Below, piece by piece: positions 16,683 through 24,902 of a stretch of 29,279 nt of DNA. The stretch lies in the NCBI GenBank assembly GCA_002352045.1, contig DEHT01000073.1, positions 13,130-42,408 of the forward strand, in the 5' to 3' direction. The position numbers and the translations under genes are program-made. Within the stretch, counting starts at the first letter, position 1. Each line of letters begins with the position of its first letter. This DNA comes from Chitinophagaceae bacterium UBA2793 (GTDB lineage Bacteria > Bacteroidota > Bacteroidia > Chitinophagales > Chitinophagaceae). Below the pieces are notes generated by a model that was given only the letters and a program-made list of their open reading frames with translations, was not told the DNA's origin and did not search any database.

Positions 16683-16713
16683 TTTGATTTTCTTAGGAGA
16701 AGTTGTAACTTTA
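16683..16713 (+). promoter_or_regulatory. Candidate Bacteroidota promoter for the gene at 16752
   Basis: A -33 box TTTG (16683-16686), a 19-base spacer and a -7 box TAACTTTA (16706-16713; one mismatch to TAnnTTTG) lie upstream of the ATG at 16752. The spacing is ideal for the Bacteroidota housekeeping sigma factor. The rest of the 206-base gap after uvrA shows no gene or strong terminator. Confidence 0.55.
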
Positions 16714-16751
16714 GATATACCCCATTTCCCTTCAATCTTAACAGCAGTAAC

Positions 16752-17531
16752 ATGAAAATTTTTATTCCCTTTTTCATATTTTTTATAATTGCTTCATACC
16801 CTGTTATTGCACAAAACAACAATAAAAAAACACCAACGCTGAAAGAATCGGTAGATGAGCTGAAAGAATCAACAAAAGCCATAGGAAATTTATTCAAAAA
16901 AAAAGATAAAAAAGTAGCAGAAAAACAAACAACAGCTGATTCTGTAATAAAAACCTCTGCAATACCTTTAGAAACTGAAGGTTCATCAACGGTAACTGTA
17001 AATGTTGCTGATACAATATTACCAGTTACTGTAAAAGAATTAATCATTGCTGAATGTATAAAGAATTACAAAGCCGATAAACCAAAACTGACGAAAGCTG
17101 AAGACGCAACTTACATGAACCTTGAGTTTGATTTTGGCCAGGGTGTACGGAACAGTGCTTATTTCTCTAAATTGAAGAAAGAAAATATTTTCGGGGATTT
17201 AAATAACGACGGTAAAGAAGATGCTGTTGTAAAAGTATATACCAACACAGGTGGTAATTCAGATTATCTTGATCTGTATATTTTTCTTCAGCTTGAAAAT
17301 TCATGGAAACTTGTATTGGTGAAAGCTTCTTCCGATGATGATATCAAAGGTTGCACAATTGGGCAATTTGTTCCAACACATGTTCAAAGTGGATTATTGA
17401 TAGGAGAATCTTCCTGTTTCCTGGAATCAGATCCAAGATGCTGCCCTTCGCTTTATTATAAAACCACTTTAAAGCTGAGTAATAACAAACTGGTTTTTAT
17501 TAAAAAAGAAAAGATCGTAAAGAAAAACTAG
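16752..17531 (+). CDS. Secreted protein of unknown function with CCPS motif
   Basis: 259 residues that I do not recognise as a named protein. It has a clear signal peptide (residues 1-20, ending SYPVIA before Gln). A Lys/Thr-rich low-complexity stretch (about 25-95) follows, and then a globular domain. That domain contains FGDLNNDGKEDAVV (about 148-161), an Asp/Asn-rich loop of the FG-GAP/EF-hand style that could bind calcium. A C-terminal SSCFLESDPRCCPSLYYKT has a CCPS motif seen in various exported proteins, including the LppP/LprE group; disulfides are likely. It is monocistronic, with its own promoter, convergent with thrC 13 bases downstream. By eye it is more AT-rich than uvrA. Confidence 0.75.
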   Translation: MKIFIPFFIFFIIASYPVIAQNNNKKTPTLKESVDELKESTKAIGNLFKKKDKKVAEKQTTADSVIKTSAIPLETEGSSTVTVNVADTILPVTVKELIIAECIKNYKADKPKLTKAEDATYMNLEFDFGQGVRNSAYFSKLKKENIFGDLNNDGKEDAVVKVYTNTGGNSDYLDLYIFLQLENSWKLVLVKASSDDDIKGCTIGQFVPTHVQSGLLIGESSCFLESDPRCCPSLYYKTTLKLSNNKLVFIKKEKIVKKN

Positions 17532-17544
17532 TGTAGTGCAATGA

Positions 17545-18843
17545 TTATTTACTATTTAAAAATGCGCTGAGTTGTTCTGTTTCATTATCGATCACAGTTG
17601 ATTTTTTTTCAGATTCCATTTGTTGTTTAATACTATCCGGAATTTCTATTTTTTGTTTGATCAACGGCTCCACCACATCATAAAACTTCACCGGGTGTGC
17701 CGTTTCTACTACAATACCTTTTTGAGAAGAGTGAGTAGATAAATATTTTTCCAAGGCTGCATAGCCTACGGCTCCATGTGGATCTAATAGATAATGATGT
17801 TGATCAAAAACATTTTTCAATGTAGCTTTTGTTGCTTCATCACTAATGCTGTAAGCGGTAATTTTTTCTTTGAGTGATGGAATATCTTTCCCTATAATTT
17901 CCATGATGCGTACAAAATTGCTGGGGTTGGCTACATCCATTGCGTTACTAATGGTGGCCACGGCATTTTTTATTTTGTATTCACCCGTTTGCAAAAACTG
18001 TGGCACTATATCGTTGGCATTGCAGGCCGCAATAAAATGCTGTACAGGTAAGCCGGAAGCATTGGCTAAAATACCGGCGCATATATTTCCAAAATTTCCA
18101 CTGGGTACAGTTATTACCGGCGGATTGTTTTTATCTGCCCACTGCTTGTATGCAAAGAAATAATAAAACTGCTGCGGCAGCCAGCGGGCCACATTGATTG
18201 AATTGGCAGAGGTTAAAAACAAATGTGGAAAATCGGCTGCATTGGCAAATACATCTTTTACCATTTGCTGGCAATCGTCAAAACTCCCCTTTACTTCCAA
18301 CGCATGAATATTTTTACCGAGTGTGGTTAATTGTTTTTCCTGTACACTGCTAACTTTTCCCGATGGATATAAAATCACCACATCCACACCGGGCACATCA
18401 TAAAAACCATTGGCAACGGCACCGCCGGTATCGCCGCTGGTAGCAACCAGCACGGTTACTTTTTTGTTTTGATCTTTTACAAAATAGCCAAGGCATCGGC
18501 TCATAAATCTTGCACCTACGTCTTTAAATGCAAGGGTAGGCCCATGAAACAATTCAAGTGAAGCTATTTGTTCGTTAATGCTTATTAGGGGAATGGAAAA
18601 GTTGATGGTTTCTTCCACAATTTTTTTCAAATCATTCTCCGGTATGCAATCACCTACATAAGGTTTTATTACTTCGTAAGCAATGGCTTCATTGCTGTAT
18701 TGTTCAATATTCTTTATTAATTCTTCTGAAACCTGTGGTATATATTCCGGAAAATACAAACCCTTATCCGGCGCCTGGCCTTGAATGGTTGCAGCTTTAA
18801 AATCAATAAGAGGAGATTGCTTATTAGTGCTATAATATTTCAT
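17545..18843 (-). CDS. thrC: Threonine synthase
   Basis: 432-residue PLP enzyme converting O-phospho-L-homoserine to L-threonine. It has the threonine-synthase N-terminal domain (YYSTNKQSPLIDFKAATIQG, DKGLYFPEYIP). The PLP lysine is K107 in LFHGPTLAFKDVGARF, and TSGDTGGAVANGF is the phosphate-binding loop. PSGNFGNICAG and DPHGAVGYAAL are further family blocks. It is the last gene of the thrA-thrB-thrC operon, 138 bases after thrB. The ATG is preceded by short direct repeats (18844-18876). No obvious terminator is seen in the 13 bases before the convergent neighbour. Confidence 0.95.
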   Translation of the reverse strand: MKYYSTNKQSPLIDFKAATIQGQAPDKGLYFPEYIPQVSEELIKNIEQYSNEAIAYEVIKPYVGDCIPENDLKKIVEETINFSIPLISINEQIASLELFHGPTLAFKDVGARFMSRCLGYFVKDQNKKVTVLVATSGDTGGAVANGFYDVPGVDVVILYPSGKVSSVQEKQLTTLGKNIHALEVKGSFDDCQQMVKDVFANAADFPHLFLTSANSINVARWLPQQFYYFFAYKQWADKNNPPVITVPSGNFGNICAGILANASGLPVQHFIAACNANDIVPQFLQTGEYKIKNAVATISNAMDVANPSNFVRIMEIIGKDIPSLKEKITAYSISDEATKATLKNVFDQHHYLLDPHGAVGYAALEKYLSTHSSQKGIVVETAHPVKFYDVVEPLIKQKIEIPDSIKQQMESEKKSTVIDNETEQLSAFLNSK

Positions 18844-18876
18844 AAGTAGTTAGTAAGTAGTACAAAGTAGTTAGTA
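18844..18876. repeat. Short direct repeat upstream of thrC
   Basis: AAGTAGTTAGTA occurs at 18844-18855 and again at 18865-18876, with a related AAGTAGTA between them. The repeat abuts the thrC start codon, so on the minus strand it is the last 33 bases before ATG. The rest of the 138-base thrB-thrC gap is AT-rich with a weak AGCGTT/AACGCT inverted repeat (18919-18924 and 18955-18960). Confidence 0.55.
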
Positions 18877-18981
18877 ATTAGGCAAAAAATCAGTCAAATA
18901 ATAATAATTAGCTCAATCAGCGTTCAAAAAACATAAAAAGTAAATAGTAAAAAAAACGCTCAACTTTCCACTCTCCGCAAC

Positions 18982-19905
18982 TCACCACTCCACTCTCATT
19001 CCTTCCTCATTTACCCTGGTTACATATAAATGATGCTCCAGCCCTATGCTGTTGTACACATCATTCATTTCTTTTTTTACAGCCAATGCAGTAGCTTCAT
19101 TTTTACTCAACATAAATACGCTTGGTCCCGAGCCTGAAATGCCTCCGCCCAAAGCACCAGCCACTAAACTTTTTTTCTTAACTTCATCAAAGCCCGGAAT
19201 TAAAATACTTCGTACCGGTTCTATAATTACATCTTCCAGGCTACGGCTTATTAGGCCATAATCATTTTTCATTAAGCCGGCTACCAGGCCTGCAATATTG
19301 CCCCATTGTTTAATAGCATCTTTGAGCAATACTTGTTTTCTTAAAATTTGTCTTGCATCCGATGTTTTTACTTCAATTTGCGGATGTACCAATGTAACCC
19401 AAAGTTCGGGTGCGGGAATGCTTACAATATCGAGTGGAAAAATTCCTCTAATTAATGTGATGCCGCCATAAATACAGGGAGCTACATTGTCGGCATGTTT
19501 TACGCCGCTGGCAACTTTTTCGCCAAACATGGCAAAGCTTACCTGTTCTTCTTTTGAAAAAATATTGCCCAATAAATGGTTTGCCGCTATTACTGCTCCT
19601 GCTGCACTTGCAGCACTGGAGCCTACGCCGCTGCCGGGTTTAATATTTTTTTTGATGAGTACTTCAAAGCCGGTATCATTGTTTAACTGCTGCATTATTT
19701 CCAGCAATGGTGCACCTGCTGTATTCAATGCAGGGTCCGATGGTAATGCATAGCCATCTGCACTTTTAATAATTACCTGCTTGTTATTTGTTAATGTAAC
19801 TTCCATTTCATCAGTAGGTTGATGCAGGCATAAGCCAAGCACATCAAAACCACAAACGAGGTTTGCCACTGTTCCCGGAGGATACACTTTTATTGTTTTA
19901 TTCAT
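18982..19905 (-). CDS. thrB: Homoserine kinase
   Basis: 307-residue GHMP-family kinase that phosphorylates L-homoserine with ATP. The GHMP ATP-binding motif PGSGVGSSAASAAGAVIAAN lies around residues 90-110, and the C-terminal GALGGGISGSGPSVFML is the third conserved GHMP block. I use the ATG at 19905, giving MNKTIKVYPPGTVANLVCG, a normal N-terminus; the reading frame extends two codons further to a TTG at 19911 that is unlikely to be used. It is the middle gene of the thr operon, 37 bases after thrA. Confidence 0.95.
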   Translation of the reverse strand: MNKTIKVYPPGTVANLVCGFDVLGLCLHQPTDEMEVTLTNNKQVIIKSADGYALPSDPALNTAGAPLLEIMQQLNNDTGFEVLIKKNIKPGSGVGSSAASAAGAVIAANHLLGNIFSKEEQVSFAMFGEKVASGVKHADNVAPCIYGGITLIRGIFPLDIVSIPAPELWVTLVHPQIEVKTSDARQILRKQVLLKDAIKQWGNIAGLVAGLMKNDYGLISRSLEDVIIEPVRSILIPGFDEVKKKSLVAGALGGGISGSGPSVFMLSKNEATALAVKKEMNDVYNSIGLEHHLYVTRVNEEGMRVEW

Positions 19906-19910
19906 CTTCA

Positions 19911-19942
19911 ATTATACATTATCCATTATACATTATACATTA
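19911..19942. repeat. Tandem TTATACATT-type repeats in the thrA-thrB spacer
   Basis: The spacer consists almost wholly of three near copies of ATTATACATT, one reading ATTATCCATT. They sit between the thrA stop and the thrB start. Such AT-rich short tandem repeats are common intergenic filler in this phylum; no function is assigned. Confidence 0.6.
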
Positions 19943-22387
19943 TTATGTCTTCGATGCTCTCAAAATATCGGCAAATACACCCGAAGCCGTAAGCTCTGCG
20001 CCGGCACCGGCACCTTTTACAACCAAAGGTTGTTGAACATATCTTGTAGTGTTAAACAGTACTATATTATCCTTGCCATATAAATGGTATAAATCATGTG
20101 CAGGGTCAATATGCTGTAATCCCACTGCGGCTTTTCCATCTTTGAATGAAGCCACAAATTTTAGTTTGCAATTATTTGCATTGGCGGCTTCGAGAATTTT
20201 TTTAAAATGGGGTTCATGTTTTTCCATAGCGGCGTAAAAGTCTTCTACAGAACCTTGCATACATTCTTCGGGCATAAAACTGTTGTTGCTTATTTCATCC
20301 ATTTCAATAACATGGCCGGCTTCTCTTGCCAATATCATTATTTTACGCATCACATCTTTGCCACTTAGGTCAAGCCTTGGGTCAGGTTCTGTATAACCTT
20401 CATCCTGTGCCTGTTTTACTACCTGTGCAAAACTGCGGCTACCATCATAATTATTAAATACAAAGTTGAGCGTGCCACTCAGTACTGCCTGCATTTCAAT
20501 TATTTTATCGCCGCTGCGAAGCAAATCGTTGAGTGTACCTATAATGGGTAAGCTGGCACCCACATTGGTTTCAAATAAAAATTTGGCATTAAATTCTTTA
20601 GATGTGTCTTTTAGTTTTTTATAATATTCATAGCCCGATGAGCAGGCAATTTTATTACATGCTACCACCGAAATGGTTTTTCGAAGCAATCTGTCATATA
20701 CAAATGCTACTACTTCGTTGGCAGTAACATCGGCGAAAACGGTATTTCGTAAATTAAGTTGTGTGCATTTGTCCACAAAGTCGTGGATATTGCCGGGCAA
20801 TCCATTTGACAAAAGTTCTTTCCATTTTTCCGTATCAATGCCGGCTTCGTCAATATAATTTTTGGCACTGTTGGCAATGCCCACCAATTTTATTTTTACA
20901 TTCAATTGTTCTTGCAGGTATTGTTGTTGCTGCTGAATTTGTGCAATGAGTTTGGAGCCTACATTGCCTACTCCGGCAATAAAAAGATTCACTTCTTTTA
21001 ATGCTTTTTCAAAAAAAGCTTCATGAATTACATTGATAGCTTTGCGAACATCTTTACTGTTGATAACTGCTGTGATGTTTCTTTCGGATGAGCCCTGTGC
21101 AATGGCACGAATATTTACACCGTTTTTTCCCAATGCACTAAAAAATTTTCCACTGATACCGGTATGGTTTTTCATACGGTCGCCAACAAGGGCAATTACA
21201 GAAAGGGATGATTCTGTTTTTAGCGGATCTACTTTTTTTAATCCTATTTCGTACAAAAATTCTTCGTCAATCGATTGCCTGGCAAGGGTTACATTTTTTT
21301 CATCAATACCCACGCAAATAGAATGTTCACTGGAACTTTGTGTAATTAAAATCACATTTATTTTTTGAGCAGCCAATGCAGCAAAAAGTCTTTTTGAAAA
21401 ACCCGGAATACCAATCATGCCACTTCCTTCTAAACTTAGCAATGCAATTTGATTGATGCTTGAAATACCGGTAACACTGCTTTCGGCGGCAGTGGAGCGG
21501 TCTTGAATGAGGGTACCTTTGTCTTGGGGTGCAAAAGTATTTTTTATCCATACCGGTATGCCTTTAAGCATTACCGGTTGTATGGTAGGCGGATAAATTA
21601 CTTTGGCACCAAAGTGCGAAAGCTCCATAGCTTCCTGGTACGAAATGGCTTCAATTATTCTGGCATGTTTTACAAGCCTTGGGTCGGCAGTCATCATGCC
21701 GCTCACGTCTGTCCAAATTTCTAAGACAGAGGCTTTAAGTGCGGCGGCATAAATAGCAGCACTATAGTCGGATCCGCCTCTGCCAAGTGTTGTATGTATA
21801 TTCTCCAAATTGCTAGCAATAAATCCGGGAACTACATATAGATTACATGGATTGTTTTGAATATACTGGTTGATATTGGCATTGGTAATGGCAAAGTTTA
21901 CAATTGCATTGCCATAGTCAGCATTGGTTTTTATTAGTTTTGCCGAGTCTATCCAATTGGTTTCTACCAATTCGCTTTGCAAGGCTGTAGCAATTATTTT
22001 AGAAGATAACAGTTCGCCATAGCTTGCCATCCTGTCTTTGGTTCTGTCCGATACTTCTCTTAATAAAAATATTCCATTGCAAATGTCTTCCATTTCATTG
22101 CAATTGGTTTTTACAAAACTCAGCACAGCACTTTGATTGGTAATGGGAATTAATGCTCTTACTGTTTCTATATGCCGGTTTTCAATTTCCTGCAATTTTT
22201 CTTTATAGTCTTCATTGCCCATTGCCGCTTCTGTGCTGGCATTGAGCAATAGGTCGGTAACACCACCCAATGCCGAAACCACTACCAGGGTGGTATCTGT
22301 TTTTATTTTTTCTTTTACAATGGCTATTACCTTTTTTATGTTTTCAGCGTTGGCAACTGAACTGCCGCCAAATTTTAATACCTGCAT
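19943..22387 (-). CDS. thrA: Bifunctional aspartate kinase / homoserine dehydrogenase
   Basis: 814-residue fusion close to E. coli ThrA in length. The N-terminal aspartokinase (residues 1 to about 295) opens with VLKFGGSSVANAENIKKV and has TLGRGGSDYSAAIYAAAL. Tandem ACT regulatory domains follow (about 310-460). The NAD(P)-binding homoserine dehydrogenase starts at LFIAGVGNVGSKL near residue 466 and contains GTLNFVFN and the catalytic DEGYTEPDPRLDLSGKDVMRK region. It catalyses the first and third steps from aspartate to homoserine. As the first gene of the thr operon it is preceded, 80 bases upstream, by a Thr/Ile leader peptide (22468-22551). Threonine feedback through the ACT domains is expected from the family. 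Confidence 0.96.
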   Translation of the reverse strand: MQVLKFGGSSVANAENIKKVIAIVKEKIKTDTTLVVVSALGGVTDLLLNASTEAAMGNEDYKEKLQEIENRHIETVRALIPITNQSAVLSFVKTNCNEMEDICNGIFLLREVSDRTKDRMASYGELLSSKIIATALQSELVETNWIDSAKLIKTNADYGNAIVNFAITNANINQYIQNNPCNLYVVPGFIASNLENIHTTLGRGGSDYSAAIYAAALKASVLEIWTDVSGMMTADPRLVKHARIIEAISYQEAMELSHFGAKVIYPPTIQPVMLKGIPVWIKNTFAPQDKGTLIQDRSTAAESSVTGISSINQIALLSLEGSGMIGIPGFSKRLFAALAAQKINVILITQSSSEHSICVGIDEKNVTLARQSIDEEFLYEIGLKKVDPLKTESSLSVIALVGDRMKNHTGISGKFFSALGKNGVNIRAIAQGSSERNITAVINSKDVRKAINVIHEAFFEKALKEVNLFIAGVGNVGSKLIAQIQQQQQYLQEQLNVKIKLVGIANSAKNYIDEAGIDTEKWKELLSNGLPGNIHDFVDKCTQLNLRNTVFADVTANEVVAFVYDRLLRKTISVVACNKIACSSGYEYYKKLKDTSKEFNAKFLFETNVGASLPIIGTLNDLLRSGDKIIEMQAVLSGTLNFVFNNYDGSRSFAQVVKQAQDEGYTEPDPRLDLSGKDVMRKIMILAREAGHVIEMDEISNNSFMPEECMQGSVEDFYAAMEKHEPHFKKILEAANANNCKLKFVASFKDGKAAVGLQHIDPAHDLYHLYGKDNIVLFNTTRYVQQPLVVKGAGAGAELTASGVFADILRASKT

Positions 22388-22460
22388 AATTTATTAATGA
22401 GAAATGAATAACCTTAGTTAATTTAATGTGGAGTCCTGCTCAGTTGGTAATATGATACTG

Positions 22461-22513
22461 TACAACCCTATCGGGTTGTAATAATAGTGGTAGTTGTAGC
22501 CGTAGTTGCTACA
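22461..22513 (-). promoter_or_regulatory. Attenuator-type hairpins in the thr operon leader
   Basis: Two stems overlap the leader-peptide codons. Stem A is TGTAGC (22495-22500) with GCTACA (22508-22513). Stem B is TACAACCC (22461-22468) with GGGTTGTA (22473-22480), an 8-base perfect stem with a 4-base loop over the leader stop codon. On the RNA the 3' arm of stem B can alternatively pair with UACAAC inside the Thr-codon run, so the foldings compete. Stem B is not followed by a clear U-run, so termination may be atypical or control may be translational. Confidence 0.6.
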
Positions 22514-22551
22514 AAAAAAGTGCTGGAAATATTGAAATCGTTATTCAACAT
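22468..22551 (-). CDS. thrL: Threonine operon leader peptide (Thr/Ile-rich)
   Basis: A 27-codon ORF with ATG at 22551 and TAG ending at 22468. Of its 27 residues, 9 are threonine and 3 isoleucine; the last 13 residues are ATTATTTTIITTR. This is the same logic as E. coli ThrL, whose run of Thr and Ile codons stalls ribosomes when charged tRNA-Thr or tRNA-Ile is scarce. It lies 80 bases upstream of thrA on the same strand, and overlapping RNA hairpins (22461-22513) cover its codons. A possible promoter is a TTG (22597-22595) 17 bases before TAATTTTA (22577-22570). The gene symbol is by analogy; sequence homology outside the Thr run is not expected. Confidence 0.85.
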   Translation of the reverse strand: MLNNDFNISSTFFVATTATTTTIITTR

Positions 22552-22747
22552 GGGTTCGAATATAGTGAATAAAATTAAACTAGAACAATTTTTTCAATAG
22601 CATTAAAAAATGTATAAAATTTATTTTTATAGCAGTAACAAAAATTTTGAGTCAATTGCTGAGCCCATTGATTTTTGACAGTAAACCAAATTTCTGGAAT
22701 AAATCAGCCAACACAAGCTGACATTTTCAAATGGCAAGGTAGTTGGA
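22552..22747. other. Intergenic stretch between thr leader and secreted protein gene
   Basis: Part of the 360-base gap between thrA and the ELW-repeat gene. Beyond the leader it holds the possible thr promoter and weak stems. GTCAGC/GCTGAT on the minus strand (22703-22722) may be a weak terminator for the upstream secreted-protein gene. TCAAT/ATTGA with five Ts lies at 22652-22676. No further gene is seen. Confidence 0.4.
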
Positions 22748-24565
22748 TTACATTTTAATAAATCTGCGTGTGACCGTACTTCCATTTTTACTTATTATTC
22801 TTAGAAAATAACTACCTTTTGTAAGTGTTTTAATGTTGATAGTAGAATGAGTGATAGCAGATGTTGAAATAACTTTTTTTCCTGTTACATCCATTATTTC
22901 GAGACTGCTTATATCCTGGCTATTGATATTCGAAACGGTAATGATGTTGTTAGCCGGATTAGGGAACAATCTTATTTGGGGTGCTACTTTTTGGCAGTTA
23001 GCAGTTAGTGTTTTTGAGTAGGTAACAATGCCATCCAGGTCTCTTTGTACTAACCTGTAGAAGCGATAAGGATTGCGTGAATCAATCACACAGTATTCGT
23101 AGGTGATTGTAGTATTGCTGTTTCCCATAGTAGGGATGCTGTCAATATTAACCCAGTTAATAGCATTGTGGCTTGCCTGTATAACAAAATCTTTTGTGTT
23201 TATTTCAAAACTAGTTTTCCAAAAAATATGGGGTTGATGGTTGTTACAGGAAATTTTCAATTCTTCCCAAATTACGGGTAAAGTATTTTCACTTAGTTTA
23301 TATAACTCCTGTCCCAGGTTATTATCAAGAATACCTATGAAGTACAAATTATTATTCATTGATTCTATTACTTTGAAAAATGGATTTAATCCAACAGAAG
23401 TACCGGCATTGGGATACAGGTCTGCAACAATTGTGGTGCCGGCTGTGGTACCATCTGTTTTCCAAATTTCTCTTCCATAAACTAAAGTATTTGCCGTAAA
23501 ATAAACCATTCCATTATGCAAGGAAAAGCCAAATGGTTGAGAACCGACAGATCCGGCATTAATATCTTTTACCAGTACAGTGCCCGCTTCGGAGCCATCG
23601 CTTTTCCATAATTCCGAATTAGAATTATCTGTATTGCCGGCAAAATATAATGTGTTATTGATATTGCAAATAAATTGCACACCCCCGTCAAGGGTTGATA
23701 GGTTCATATCTTTTACTACAACCGTTCCTGCGTCTGTGCCATTGCTCTTCCACAAAGCAGCACCGCCTTCATTATTTATTTTGGCGGCAAAGTACACATC
23801 GCTGTTGTGTGCGGTGAGATAAGCCGGTTGAATTCCATAGGGGAACCTGGCTGTATTAGTTGATACCATTACTGTTCCTGCCTGTGTACCATCACTTTTC
23901 CATAAGGTTCTGCTGTCTGGCAAGCTTGGCCAGTTGCCAATAAAAAACAACATACCATTTACGTTAATTAAATCTGTGGGAATGATATATCCACTACCCA
24001 CTGAATTAAGATAAGTGCCAGCTATTTTCAAGGTTCCGGCATCTGTGCCATCGCTTTTCCAAAGCCCTCGGTTGGCCACAACCGGATTACTATTGTCCAG
24101 CACAAAATAAAGTGTGCCATTCACATCCACCATGTATGCTGGAGATGTATTTTCATAAGTGGCAGTATGACCCGGAGTAATATCTTTAAACAGGTAGGTG
24201 CCTGCTTCAGTTCCATCGCTTCTCCAAAGCTCCCAGCCATTGGTTGTGGTATATGCTGAAAAATAAAGTATTCCATTTGAAACGGTCAGCCACTCAGGCT
24301 GAGAGCCTGCGCTGCCGGGGTAAATATCTTTTACCATTACCGTTCCTGCCTCTGTACCATCTGATTTCCACAATTCCCGGCCATGCACTTTATCATCGGC
24401 TCTAAAATATATTTCGCCATTGTACAATACCATAAATGCAGGGTCGCTCCATTGCGAACCTGGCGCAATATCTTTTACATTGGTAGCTGTAACCTGCGAC
24501 AAACTGCAAAGGGTAACCGTAATGCCTACTAATACTAAAATAACACAGCGAGTACTTTGTATCAT
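22748..24565 (-). CDS. Secreted ELWxxDGTxAGT-repeat protein with type IX secretion signal
   Basis: 605 residues from the ATG at 24565. An upstream TTG at 24595 would add 10 residues before the signal peptide and is unlikely. After the signal peptide (CVILVLVGITVTLCSLSQVTA) come seven repeats of about 45-60 residues centred on motifs such as ELWKSDGTEAGTVMVKDI, EIWKTDGTTAGT and ALWKSNGTDAGT, plus a degenerate ELYKLSEN. These usually build a beta-propeller-like fold. A fibronectin-like linker follows, and the last about 75 residues are a Por/type A sorting domain (RLFPNPANNIITVSN to GSYFLRI, ending RRFIKM). It should be exported by the type IX system and anchored or released at the surface. The ligand or role is unknown. 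Confidence 0.88.
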   Translation of the reverse strand: MIQSTRCVILVLVGITVTLCSLSQVTATNVKDIAPGSQWSDPAFMVLYNGEIYFRADDKVHGRELWKSDGTEAGTVMVKDIYPGSAGSQPEWLTVSNGILYFSAYTTTNGWELWRSDGTEAGTYLFKDITPGHTATYENTSPAYMVDVNGTLYFVLDNSNPVVANRGLWKSDGTDAGTLKIAGTYLNSVGSGYIIPTDLINVNGMLFFIGNWPSLPDSRTLWKSDGTQAGTVMVSTNTARFPYGIQPAYLTAHNSDVYFAAKINNEGGAALWKSNGTDAGTVVVKDMNLSTLDGGVQFICNINNTLYFAGNTDNSNSELWKSDGSEAGTVLVKDINAGSVGSQPFGFSLHNGMVYFTANTLVYGREIWKTDGTTAGTTIVADLYPNAGTSVGLNPFFKVIESMNNNLYFIGILDNNLGQELYKLSENTLPVIWEELKISCNNHQPHIFWKTSFEINTKDFVIQASHNAINWVNIDSIPTMGNSNTTITYEYCVIDSRNPYRFYRLVQRDLDGIVTYSKTLTANCQKVAPQIRLFPNPANNIITVSNINSQDISSLEIMDVTGKKVISTSAITHSTINIKTLTKGSYFLRIISKNGSTVTRRFIKM

Positions 24566-24683
24566 ACCATATTGTTTTATACAAAGTTTGAGCAAGCTTA
24601 GTAAATATACAATCCCAATAAAGGGGATGTTTGTGTCTGATTTTTTTTGCTTACACAGCGGCAGTTTTTAACATCATAAAATA

Positions 24684-24724
24684 AAAAAGCCGGCGATAAA
24701 TTGCTAAGTAGATCACCGACTTTT
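24684..24724 (-). terminator. Rho-independent terminator downstream of the DUF4293 gene
   Basis: On the minus strand RNA a 13-base stem (24712-24724 with 24685-24697) forms with two G-U pairs, and the product ends in a run of six Us. The same stem on the plus strand would have two C-A mismatches, so it clearly serves minus-strand transcription. It lies about 180 bases after the DUF4293 stop at 24903, upstream of the secreted-protein gene. Confidence 0.75.
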
Positions 24725-24750
24725 ACAAAAAATAAAATAGTGAAAACATT

Positions 24751-24824
24751 TCTCTTTGCTCTACAAGATACTTTAATTGTATGGCGTAGAGTAAAGAGAG
24801 CGTTTGGTATATCAACGCTTTTTT
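24751..24824 (+). ncRNA. Possible structured RNA: long stem followed by a plus-strand terminator
   Basis: Arms at 24751-24764 and 24786-24799 pair over 14 bases with one G-U (plus-strand RNA), with an ATAC/GTAT stem inside the loop. Immediately after comes AGCGTT (24799-24804)/AACGCT (24814-24819) followed by five Ts, which looks like a plus-strand terminator. No plus-strand gene lies within several kb upstream, so this may be a small RNA, an antisense transcript end, or simply the structured 3' UTR of the minus-strand DUF4293 gene. No promoter was identified. Confidence 0.3.
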
Positions 24825-24902
24825 AAAACCACCAAATAAATGCAAACATAAAATAGCGATTTTAATAGGGGAGCAGTAAAAGCGTTACACAAATAGGAAG
24901 GA

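Noticed and set aside
22557..22564. TATATTCG as a -7 box of the thr leader promoter
   Set aside because: It would put the transcription start on the leader ATG itself; TAATTTTA at 22570-22577 leaves a short untranslated leader and fits better.
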